Assembly: GCA_027451445.1 (NCBI GenBank)
Contig: DAIDJG010000096.1
Coordinates: 1 to 44,134, forward strand
Source: Singulisphaera sp.
GTDB lineage: Bacteria > Planctomycetota > Planctomycetia > Isosphaerales > Isosphaeraceae
Reading direction: 5' to 3'
DNA length: 44,134 nt
The notes under the pieces are model-generated. The model was given only the letters and a program-made list of their open reading frames with translations, was not told where the DNA came from and did not search any database. The translations under genes were made by a program, and so were the position numbers. This document shows positions 24,881 through 32,418 of this stretch, piece by piece (the first letter of the stretch is position 1; the number at the start of each line of letters is the position of its first letter).

Positions 24881-26203
24881 TCAAGACTTCTTGTCGCCCG
24901 TGTAGGCGATCCGCCAGACTGTTCCTGAACCGTCGTCGGTGACGATCAAGGCTCCGTCCTTCGCGACCGTAACCCCGACGGGCCGGCCCCAGACGTTTCC
25001 GTCGGGCGTCACGAATCCAACCATGAAGTCTTCGTATTCCCCGGTGGCCTTGCCGTCGCGCAAGGGGACGCGGATCACCTTGTAACCGGTGCGCCGGGAG
25101 CGGTTCCACGAACCGTGCTCGCAGGCAAAGCCGTCGAGCGTATATTCCTTGGGGAACGATGCGCCGTTGTAGAACGTCATGGCGAGTGAGGCGGAGTGCG
25201 ACTGGAGCAAGACGTCCGGGACGATTGCTTTTTCCGCCAGCTCCGGGTGCTTGCCCTTGTGACGTGGATCCTGATGCGCTCCGATGTAGTACCAGGGCCA
25301 GCCGTAGAAGCCCCCTTCTTCGACATGCGTGATGTAGTCGGGGACGAGGTGGTCGCCGAGGCCGTCGCGTTCGTTGACCGAGGCCCAGAGTTGACCGGTC
25401 TTGGGATGAATGGCCAGCCCGACCGCGTTGCGCAGACCCGAAGCGTAGAGTTGCTCGTTTTTTCCATCGGGGTTGAAGACGAGAACATCGGCCCGACGCT
25501 TCTCGCCGTCGTCATCGCTGACGTTGGATCGCGAGCCTACCGACACGAACATGCGCTTGCCGTCGAGCGAGAACACCACGTCGCGCGTCCAGTGCCCGCC
25601 TCCTTGGAGGCGGCCGCCGCCGGGGATATCGGCGACCATCACGGTTGGCGGCGCCGAGGCTTTGGTGTCGCCCCGCGTATAAGGAAAACGCACGACGGAG
25701 TCCGTGTTCGCGACGTAGACGAAGGTTGGCTCGGGCCCCGGCGGATAGAACGCGATCCCGAAGGGCTGCTTCAAATTCGTGGCAAAGGCCGAGGTGACTT
25801 CGGGCTTTCCGTCCCCATCGGCATCACGGAGGACGCGGAGCCGTCCCGGAGCACTCTCGGCGATGAACAGGTCGCCGTTGGGCGCCGTGACGACGACGCG
25901 CGGCTGCTCGAGCTTGGTGCCGAACTCGGTCACCTCGAACCCTTTGGGAACCTGGGGCCAGGCCCCCTCCGGCCGAGGGATCACTTTCGGCCCGTTGTTC
26001 GCCGAAGGCGTGTCGAAGGGCTTGGGAAGGTCGGCGGCGGTGAGATGCCGCCGGACGCCGGGCGCATCGGTGGTCCAATCGCCGAACGCGTCCATTCCTT
26101 TCAGAGCCTTGGGTGCGGACTGTGGATCATCAGCACGCACTGCGGCCGCCGAGAGCGACAGTGTCGTGGCCAGGGCCAAGGTCCAGCGCAGGTGGAGACA
26201 CAT
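24881..26203 (-). CDS. exported PQQ-dependent sugar/L-sorbosone dehydrogenase-like beta-propeller
   Basis: A 440-residue periplasmic protein with a signal peptide (~1-25, MCLHLRWTLALATTLSLSAA). The body has propeller repeats typical of the glucose/sorbosone dehydrogenase family: VTAPNGDLFIAESAPGRLRVL, NLKQPFGIAFYP, GGGHWTRDVVFSLDGKRMFVSVGS, SGLRNAVGLAIHPKTGQLW, GGFYGWPWYYIG, and FACEHGSWNRSRRTGYKVIRV. The family oxidises sugars with PQQ; many planctomycete members have no proven substrate and may lack activity. ATG 26203 has GAGAGG eight bases upstream; the longer frame from 26398 adds 65 residues without a signal sequence. It is divergent from the PIG-L gene, with 197 bases between. Confidence 0.87.
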   Translation of the reverse strand: MCLHLRWTLALATTLSLSAAAVRADDPQSAPKALKGMDAFGDWTTDAPGVRRHLTAADLPKPFDTPSANNGPKVIPRPEGAWPQVPKGFEVTEFGTKLEQPRVVVTAPNGDLFIAESAPGRLRVLRDADGDGKPEVTSAFATNLKQPFGIAFYPPGPEPTFVYVANTDSVVRFPYTRGDTKASAPPTVMVADIPGGGRLQGGGHWTRDVVFSLDGKRMFVSVGSRSNVSDDDGEKRRADVLVFNPDGKNEQLYASGLRNAVGLAIHPKTGQLWASVNERDGLGDHLVPDYITHVEEGGFYGWPWYYIGAHQDPRHKGKHPELAEKAIVPDVLLQSHSASLAMTFYNGASFPKEYTLDGFACEHGSWNRSRRTGYKVIRVPLRDGKATGEYEDFMVGFVTPDGNVWGRPVGVTVAKDGALIVTDDGSGTVWRIAYTGDKKS

Positions 26204-26400
26204 CAAGCGTTCCTCTCCAGGGCCTTTTTCCGTCGTTTGGAGTGCCAAAGTTCCCAAACCGCGATCATACCGGCGCGACGCGGGGACGGAAACCACGCCC
26301 TCGACCGGGGCTCGATCGGACTCCTTTTCGTTCGACTTCGCCTCCCTGTAAGGATACAACGGGATGGCCCCCGAATCGCGACTTAAATAAGGAATCAAAC

Positions 26401-27288
26401 ATGCGACCGACCGTATTGCTGGTCCTCTGCTCGCTCATCGCTCCCGCGCACTCCGCACTTGGCGACGAGCCACTGCACGTCATTGTCTTCGGCGCTCATC
26501 CCGATGATTGCGAGCTGAAGGCCGGCGGCACGGCCGCGCGCTGGGCCAAGCTGGGCCACAAGGTCAAGTTCGTGAGCGTCACCAACGGCGATATCGGCCA
26601 CCACGAAATGGCCGGCGCCCACCTGGCACGCCGCCGCACCGCGGAGGTGAAGAAGTGCGCCGAGATCCTCGGGATCGCCACCGAGGTGCTCGATAACCAC
26701 GACGGTGAGCTGATGCCCACCCTCGAAAACCGCCGCACGCTCACCCGCCTGATCCGCGAATGGAAGGCCGACCTCGTCCTCTCGCCCCGCCCCAACGATT
26801 ACCACCCGGACCACCGCTACACGGCGATCCTCGTCCAGGACGCCGCGTTCATGGTGATCGTCCCGAGCTTCTGTCCTGACGTCCCCGCGCTCCGCAAGAA
26901 CCCCGTCTTCATGTACCTGGAGGACGGCTTCAAGAAGCCCAACCCCTTCCAGGCCGACGTCGTCGTGCCGATTGATGCGACAATCGAACAAAAGCTGCAA
27001 TGTGTCGACGCCCTCGAATCGCAGTTCTACGAGTGGAACCCCTGGCTCTTCGGCTACCTCAACGAGGTCCCCAAGAACAAGGCGGACCGCATGGCCTGGA
27101 CCCGGGAACGCTCAGGTGCACGTTTCGCCTCGACCGCGAATCGGTTTCGCAAGGAACTGACTGCGAAGCTGGGGGACGAGAAGGGAAAGGCCGTTAAGTA
27201 CGCCGAGGCGTTCGAGATCTGCGAGTACGGGTCGCAACCGTCGCCCGCCGACCTGGCGCGGTTGTTTCCTTTCTTCGGCGAGAAATGA
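26401..27288 (+). CDS. exported PIG-L family deacetylase
   Basis: A 295-residue LmbE-type zinc hydrolase of the PIG-L family, which removes acetyl groups from GlcNAc-type or related amides. The zinc motif AHPDDCE (33-37) and the second motif NDYHPDHRYT (~132-141) are both intact, with the fold's core KVKFVSVTNGDIGHHE between them. The N-terminus (MRPTVLLVLCSLIAPAHSALG) is a signal peptide, unlike the cytosolic thiol-pathway homologues, so the enzyme probably acts in the periplasm. AAGGA about nine bases upstream supports ATG 26401. The divergent PQQ-type dehydrogenase suggests a carbohydrate-related theme, which is inference. Confidence 0.9.
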   Translation: MRPTVLLVLCSLIAPAHSALGDEPLHVIVFGAHPDDCELKAGGTAARWAKLGHKVKFVSVTNGDIGHHEMAGAHLARRRTAEVKKCAEILGIATEVLDNHDGELMPTLENRRTLTRLIREWKADLVLSPRPNDYHPDHRYTAILVQDAAFMVIVPSFCPDVPALRKNPVFMYLEDGFKKPNPFQADVVVPIDATIEQKLQCVDALESQFYEWNPWLFGYLNEVPKNKADRMAWTRERSGARFASTANRFRKELTAKLGDEKGKAVKYAEAFEICEYGSQPSPADLARLFPFFGEK

Positions 27289-27498
27289 CGTGAGCCGATC
27301 GTGCGAGTGCAGCGGACGCCCCGCGGAACCGCGGCTGGCTCCGTCGAGAAAACTTTGAATCGCTGCCGGTGTCCGTCGAATAGCGTGACGGTCTGGATCG
27401 TCTCAAAGGGTTGGGAACAAGAAAACGGGAGCAGAGCAACTCAACGCTCTCCTCCCACCTCGTCGCCATCGAGCTGACCCGGAGGGAGGATCGGCAGC

Positions 27499-27876
27499 AT
27501 GTTTCATCGTCTCGTCTTCGCGCTTGCGTTCGGTGCCATTCTGTCGATCCCGGCGGCTGCGCACGCGCAAGGCGTCGTTCCCGGCGGTTGGTCTTCGCAG
27601 TTCGGTTATCAGGCTATGGCGGGACCGGGGGCGGTGGGCTTCGGTGCCAGCGCGGGTTACGGATATGGCTTCCCGGGTTACGGCTATGGTGGCTGGGGCT
27701 ACGGCATGAATCCGTACGGGACCGGATTCGGGATGGGTTATTCCCAAGGGATCGGGGGTATGAGCGGCTTCTCGAACGGAGTAACCTATGGACCGGCGCC
27801 GGCGCAGTCCGTCAATGCGATGAATCCGCTGATCGACTCGGTCCGTCAAGTGACCAAACGGCGCAGAGCTCGTTGA
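27499..27876 (+). CDS. small secreted Gly/Tyr-rich protein
   Basis: A 125-residue protein with a clear signal peptide (LVFALAFGAILSIPAAAHA, cleavage after AHA-Q at ~24). The mature part is rich in Gly, Tyr and Met (YGYGFPGYGYGGWGYG) and ends with a basic tail KRRRAR. The ribosome site is very strong (GGAGGGAGGA at ~27480-27489). Low-complexity Gly/Tyr proteins of this kind occur in the planctomycete envelope; no function is known to me. It lies 27 bases before the phosphodiesterase gene, which could be cotranscribed. Confidence 0.75.
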   Translation: MFHRLVFALAFGAILSIPAAAHAQGVVPGGWSSQFGYQAMAGPGAVGFGASAGYGYGFPGYGYGGWGYGMNPYGTGFGMGYSQGIGGMSGFSNGVTYGPAPAQSVNAMNPLIDSVRQVTKRRRAR

Positions 27877-27903
27877 TCCGACCCGAGTTCCCACCGTTTC
27901 TCC

Positions 27904-28857
27904 ATGACGCCGCCCCCCTTCGATACGAACCGATTTCGTGCGCTCTTCCAGTCAGCGCGAGTCCGCCCGCTGATCATCGCGCATCGCGGCGATTCCGCGC
28001 ACGCTCCTGAAAATACGCTCGAAGCGGCCGAACTTGGCTTCGAGGCTGGAGCCGACGTATGGGAGCTCGACGTTCACCTGACGCGTGACGGCGTACCGGT
28101 CGTGATTCACGACGAATCGCTCACCCGCACAACTAACGTCGCGCGCCGGTTTGCGAACGACGCGCGCCGAGCGACTGGCTACCGCATTTGCGATTTCGAC
28201 CTCGATGAGATCCGCGTGCTGGATGCGGGCTCCTGGTTCGTCGACCCGTCCGGAGGCCCGCGCTCAGCCAACGCGTTCGGAACGCTCGAGACGTTGCCCG
28301 ATTCCGATCAAAAACACTTCGCCAGCGGCGCAATCCGTGTCCCGACGCTACGAGAAGCCCTCCAATTGACCGAACGTCTGGACTGGCTCGTCAACGTCGA
28401 GCTGAAGTCGTTCCCTTGTGCGAATCCTAATCTCGTCGGTGCGGTTCTCCGCGACATCGACGCCGTCGGCTGTGCGTCGCGCGTGTTGGTTTCTTCATTC
28501 GATCATGCCGATCTGGCGAGGCTGGCGGGCCTGCGGCCAACACTCCCCACGGGTGTGCTCACAACAACACCGTTGTTTCATCCGGACCGGTACGTTCGCG
28601 AATTGTTGCAGTGCGAGGCGTATCACCCGTCGGCCCAGGCCCTGGGATCGGAATCGGAGGCCTACCTGCGCGCGCCGGGCGCCAACTCGCTCCGTGTCGA
28701 TGACCTTCTAAGGCTTAAGTCGGCACACGTCCCCGTTCTCGTGTACACGGTCAACGACGGCCGCCCCGACGGCCTTGCGGCCCATCTTATTGAGGCCGGC
28801 GTCTCAGGATTGTTCAGTGACTCGCCCCAGGCGCTCCGGTCACTCCTTGGGTCGTAA
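27904..28857 (+). CDS. glycerophosphodiester phosphodiesterase
   Basis: A 317-residue GDPD-family TIM barrel that hydrolyses glycerophosphodiesters to an alcohol and glycerol-3-phosphate. IIAHRGDSAHAPENTLEA (His27 and Glu37 region), WELDVHLTRDGVPVVIHDE (Glu54, Asp56, His69) and VNVELKSF are the metal and catalytic motifs. The C-terminal VLVYTVND and GVSGLFSDSP are family-typical. An insertion at ~100-135 (ARRATGYRICDFDL ... DSDQKHFASGAI) enlarges the domain. There is no signal peptide, so it is cytoplasmic as seen. Substrate head group not determined. Confidence 0.93.
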   Translation: MTPPPFDTNRFRALFQSARVRPLIIAHRGDSAHAPENTLEAAELGFEAGADVWELDVHLTRDGVPVVIHDESLTRTTNVARRFANDARRATGYRICDFDLDEIRVLDAGSWFVDPSGGPRSANAFGTLETLPDSDQKHFASGAIRVPTLREALQLTERLDWLVNVELKSFPCANPNLVGAVLRDIDAVGCASRVLVSSFDHADLARLAGLRPTLPTGVLTTTPLFHPDRYVRELLQCEAYHPSAQALGSESEAYLRAPGANSLRVDDLLRLKSAHVPVLVYTVNDGRPDGLAAHLIEAGVSGLFSDSPQALRSLLGS

Positions 28858-29129
28858 GTGGGACGAGGATTGCCTTCAAGCTAGAATAAAACACGCGGGT
28901 CGTCTTACTAAAACCAACACACGAGGGTCGCGGGAGCCGATTCTATTCCAGCGAAGTCCTCAATCCCAGGTTTTCTGTGGACCCTGGCGCTGCCTCGAAG
29001 TTCGGCCCCTCACGATGTCTCACTCGCGTTTACGGGCCCACTTCGTTATCTAGGCAGCGGGTTGAAACCTTATTGAGCCAATCAGAATTTCCTTGAGGCC
29101 GCCAGAACTTTATCGGTATTCTGGGAAAT
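28858..29129. other. 272-base intergenic region before the XRE regulator
   Basis: AT-richer than its surroundings, with no convincing gene. TTGAGG (29093-29098) and TATTCT (29117-29122) are 18 bases apart and would start a transcript close to the ATG at 29130. That would give a leaderless or near-leaderless message. This is a weak consensus match, noted only as a candidate promoter. Confidence 0.3.
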
Positions 29130-29540
29130 ATGGGATATGCAGCTAAATTGCAAAAACTCTGTTCGCTGCGAAATGTTGACCAGGCGTCCTTAGCGGTCGC
29201 GCTGGGGATCTCCAAGTCGACGATTTCGCGCATCATCAGCGGGGTTCAGGAACCGAAGCTGACGATGGCCGTTGAGCTCGCGCGCACGCTTGGGGTCACT
29301 CTCGACTATCTGGTCGACGATACGCTCGACCTGGACGCGACGCACCAGATGGTCGTTGTGTCGGAGGAAGAGGTGATGATCCTGAAGCTCGTTCGGCGGC
29401 TGGGACCGAGCGTTGCGATCGATCGGCTGCTTGACATTCACCGAGCATCGTCCGGGCAAGCGGATGCGCCGCTGAAGACCCGCGAAGAACCTGCAGCAAC
29501 ACGTCTCCAAGAGGCTCACGGGAGCCGGGTCGCGACCTGA
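29130..29540 (+). CDS. XRE-family helix-turn-helix regulator
   Basis: A 136-residue DNA-binding protein. An N-terminal HTH of the XRE type covers ~5-62 (KLQKLCSLRNVDQASLAVAL, GISKSTISRIISGVQEPK, LARTLGVTLDYLVDDTLD). A short C-terminal tail (~70-136) with EEVMILKLVRRLGPSVAIDRLL follows. Such proteins regulate mobile-element, toxin or metabolic genes. The two-gene exporter downstream on the same strand, 154 bases away, is a possible target, but no operator was identified. The start has only GGGA close upstream (see the intergenic entry). Confidence 0.85.
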   Translation: MGYAAKLQKLCSLRNVDQASLAVALGISKSTISRIISGVQEPKLTMAVELARTLGVTLDYLVDDTLDLDATHQMVVVSEEEVMILKLVRRLGPSVAIDRLLDIHRASSGQADAPLKTREEPAATRLQEAHGSRVAT

Positions 29541-29694
29541 TCCGGTTCCGACAGATTGGGGAGTCGCGGCCCATCGTCGGCAACCCAATCGCGAACCGCT
29601 CTAGCAACTGGCCCCCGGCCGATGAGAAACTCTCGACGGTGCGCGAAGGTACCCTCCTTGCGTAACGGACTCCGGGGCGAGAGGATCGCGGTCG

Positions 29695-30597
29695 ATGATT
29701 GTGACGGACGGTTTGACCAAGCGTTACGGGGAAACGACCGCGCTGAACAACCTGAGCGTCGAGATTCGCAAGGGCGAAGTGTTCGGGCTGCTCGGCCCGA
29801 ACGGCTCGGGGAAGACGACCACGATCCGCCTGTTGCTCGGCTTGCTCCGCCCCACAGCAGGCTCTGCCTCGGTCGCGGGATTCGACTGCTGGCGACAGAG
29901 CCTGGAAGTCCGGACCCTGGTTTCGTACCTCCCTGGCGAGTTGAGGATGTTCGGCTGGATGACCGGGGTCGGGATGCTCCGATTCCTCGCCTCCTTGCGC
30001 GGAGGCGTCGGTTTGGATCGGGCGGTCGCCATTGCCGAAAGCGTCATGCGGCTCGACCTCAGGCGCAAGGTGCGGACTTACTCGACCGGCATGAAGCAAA
30101 AGCTCGCCCTCGCCATGGCCTTTGCCGATCCCGTCGACATTCTGATTCTCGACGAACCCACATCCGCCCTCGACCCCTCGGCGCGTGCCCTGGTCCTCGA
30201 TCTCGTGCGAGAGGCGCGCAGGCTGGGGCAAACGGTGGTCTTCTCGGGCCATGTCCTTTCCGAGGTCGAACAGGTTGCCGATCGGGTTGCGATCATGCGG
30301 CTGGGCCACCTGGTCCACCTGGAAGATATGCACGAGCGCCGGCTCAACCTGCGCCTGCTCTTGATCCGCTTCGAAGACGAGCCGCCGCTGGTCTATCCCG
30401 ACGAGTTGGAGCTCAAGGAGCGCGAGCGCAACGGCCACACTGTGCTCCTGGAACATCGCGGACTCCCGGGCCCTTTGCTCAGGTGGTTGGGCGAACGGAA
30501 CGTCGCCGACCTGGCGATCGGCACCGATGATCTGCACTCACTCTATGACCGCTACCACGGTCCGAACGTCGACGGCGATGAGGATAAGACGCGATGA
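29695..30597 (+). CDS. ABC transporter ATP-binding subunit
   Basis: A 300-residue nucleotide-binding subunit of an ABC-2 type exporter. Walker A GPNGSGKTTT (34-43), signature YSTGMKQK (128-135) and Walker B ILILDEPTSALDP (148-160) are intact, with a switch histidine in FSGHVLSEVE. The ~80-residue C-terminal extension is typical of this class. GAGAGGA nine bases upstream supports ATG 29695. The stop overlaps the permease start (ATGA, 30594-30597), so the pair is coupled. Cargo is unknown. Confidence 0.95.
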   Translation: MIVTDGLTKRYGETTALNNLSVEIRKGEVFGLLGPNGSGKTTTIRLLLGLLRPTAGSASVAGFDCWRQSLEVRTLVSYLPGELRMFGWMTGVGMLRFLASLRGGVGLDRAVAIAESVMRLDLRRKVRTYSTGMKQKLALAMAFADPVDILILDEPTSALDPSARALVLDLVREARRLGQTVVFSGHVLSEVEQVADRVAIMRLGHLVHLEDMHERRLNLRLLLIRFEDEPPLVYPDELELKERERNGHTVLLEHRGLPGPLLRWLGERNVADLAIGTDDLHSLYDRYHGPNVDGDEDKTR

Positions 30598-31424
30598 GCG
30601 CATTCTGGGCCATGCTCCGGAAACAGTCGGGCGAGACGCGATGGAGCCTCGGGATCTCCGCGGTGGCATTGTTTTTTCTGAGTTGGTTGGGCGTCTACGC
30701 GACATCCTCGATTGAGTCCCGAATCCGTAAGGCGGCCACCGACGGAGAAGAGCCGCCCCGCATGCGTGTCCTGCGTGGGATGGGGGGACCGAGCATGGAT
30801 TTTTCCACAGTCGCGATCGAGTGCACGATGTGGAACCATCCTTTTATCCTTTTGCCAATCATCGTCTGGGCGATCGGACGTGGCTCGTCGGCCGTGGCGC
30901 GGGAGGTCGAACGGGGAACTCTGGATCCGATCCTGTCTCGACCCGTTTCGCGATCGTCCTATCTCGGAAGCCAAATACTGCACGCGTCCGTAGGATTGTT
31001 GGTATTGGGAGCGGCCCTGGTCGCCGGCAACCAGGCGGGCCGGTTGTACTACACGTTGGAATCGCCGCCAAGCGCCTGGTTGGTCGCCAAGCCCGCGCTG
31101 AACCTCGCCGCGCTGGGGTTCGCGATCTACGGCGGGACCACCCTTTTTTCCGCGGTTGATATCGTCAGTTGGCGCCCCATGCTCATCGGGTCGGCGCTCA
31201 CCCTGGTCGAATTCGTGATTCACGTGCTCGTCAACCTGCCCGCTTTCGAAGACTGGCAAAAATACGATCATCTCTCAATCTTTCGTGCTTACGACCCGGT
31301 CGAGATCGTTACGACGGGCGAGACGCTGAATTACAACGTCGCGGCGCTTTTGGCAGTGGCGATCACTCCGATCGTGATCGCGTTCGCGGCGTTTTCCCGG
31401 CGAGATTTGCCGGCAAACAGTTAG
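30594..31424 (+). CDS. ABC-2 type transporter permease
   Basis: A 276-residue integral membrane protein with about six hydrophobic segments: ~18-36 (LGISAVALFFLSWLGVY), ~82-100 (FILLPIIVWAIG), then VGLLVLGAALVAG, LNLAALGFAIYGG, SALTLVEFVIHVLV and LLAVAITPIVIAFAAF. The cytoplasmic string SAVAREVERGTLDPILSRPVSR is characteristic of ABC-2 permeases. It is translationally coupled to the ATPase and forms the exporter with it. The opposite strand also holds long open frames here, but they are shadows of this gene. Confidence 0.88.
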   Translation: MSAFWAMLRKQSGETRWSLGISAVALFFLSWLGVYATSSIESRIRKAATDGEEPPRMRVLRGMGGPSMDFSTVAIECTMWNHPFILLPIIVWAIGRGSSAVAREVERGTLDPILSRPVSRSSYLGSQILHASVGLLVLGAALVAGNQAGRLYYTLESPPSAWLVAKPALNLAALGFAIYGGTTLFSAVDIVSWRPMLIGSALTLVEFVIHVLVNLPAFEDWQKYDHLSIFRAYDPVEIVTTGETLNYNVAALLAVAITPIVIAFAAFSRRDLPANS

Positions 31425-31477
31425 GAGAAACCGTCGGCCGGGAGGCCCGCGCCGCGGCACCGCGATCGATAACCGAG

Positions 31478-32284
31478 CTATTCCTCATCACGCACATAGC
31501 GATCAAACCGAACGTACCGGGTGCGCTGATTCACCTGGACGATTCGGGAAATTGCGTCATCATCTTCGGCCGACAGGCCCTCGCGATAGCGAAACACCCA
31601 GCGCTCCTTGTGCGGCGGGCCGGCAAGTCGAAACACAAAAGTCAGCTCAGCAGGGCGAAGCGAGTGATCGGCGTCGAGCCTGCGCAACGTGTCGAGCGCC
31701 GCGAAGGGCGGCAGGATCTTGGGATCGCGCACGGCTTCGAGCTTCAGGAAGACCGCCAAGGCTTCGGCTTCCCGATGACGTCTCGACGCGTTGGAGTCAG
31801 ACTCGCCCAGAGCGTCGATCGTGACGCTGCCGTTCTTCAGCTTGAGACGGTTCTGTGCAGCGTCGAAGTCAATCTTGAGGTTCGGCTCGACCAGGTCGCG
31901 GCTCATCCCCGCGGCGAGCAGATTCGCGCGGCCCCCGGCTCGCTCAAGCTTCTCGATCGCCTCCGTCTTCGATTGCTTGACCTTCACGAACGCGGATTCG
32001 AGCTTAGGAAGCAAGAGCTCGGTATGGATCCTGCGTTTGAGGTCGAGCAGGGAAATCTGGCCGTCCGAAGAATCGTAGATGACCACCTCGTTTGATTCGG
32101 ACAGGAGCCAGAACGCCTGGCCTTTCCGCACCACAAGCTGCGCGCGGCGCACCGGTTCCTTCCGCACTCGAAAATAATCGATATTCACCTTGAACTCTGC
32201 CGCAGGCTCCAGGCGCGGCTCGTCGGCCCAGCCGGATTCGACGGAGAGCAGAAGAACGAGGACGAACACGAGCGCGGATTTCAT
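31478..32284 (-). CDS. secreted protein of unknown function
   Basis: A 268-residue exported protein with a signal peptide (KSALVFVLVLLLSVESGWA). The mature part has beta strands such as KVNIDYFRVRKEPVRRAQLVV and NEVVIYDSSDGQISLLDL. A helical part follows with LESAFVKVKQSKTEAIEKLERAGGRANLLAAGM. I know no function for it; LolA-like or lipid-carrier-like folds have this style of strand pattern but no motif confirms it. ATG 32284 is preferred over TTG 32287, with GAGGG nine bases upstream. It converges with the permease gene and lies 134 bases downstream of the M14 peptidase gene. Confidence 0.68.
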   Translation of the reverse strand: MKSALVFVLVLLLSVESGWADEPRLEPAAEFKVNIDYFRVRKEPVRRAQLVVRKGQAFWLLSESNEVVIYDSSDGQISLLDLKRRIHTELLLPKLESAFVKVKQSKTEAIEKLERAGGRANLLAAGMSRDLVEPNLKIDFDAAQNRLKLKNGSVTIDALGESDSNASRRHREAEALAVFLKLEAVRDPKILPPFAALDTLRRLDADHSLRPAELTFVFRLAGPPHKERWVFRYREGLSAEDDDAISRIVQVNQRTRYVRFDRYVRDEE

Positions 32285-32418
32285 CAAACGGAGCCCTCAC
32301 TTCAGGGGCGAGCGACATTCTCGCAGACGCTTCATCGTATTCTCATCGTCCTCAAAACAACAGCCGACACCGTCCAGGGTCAACGGGGCATTGGTATCTC
32401 AGCGTCGCCGGAGTCCGC

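Noticed and set aside
29130-29540. XRE regulator as the antitoxin of a toxin-antitoxin pair
   Set aside because: No small toxin-like gene lies adjacent. The next gene is an ABC ATPase 154 bases away.
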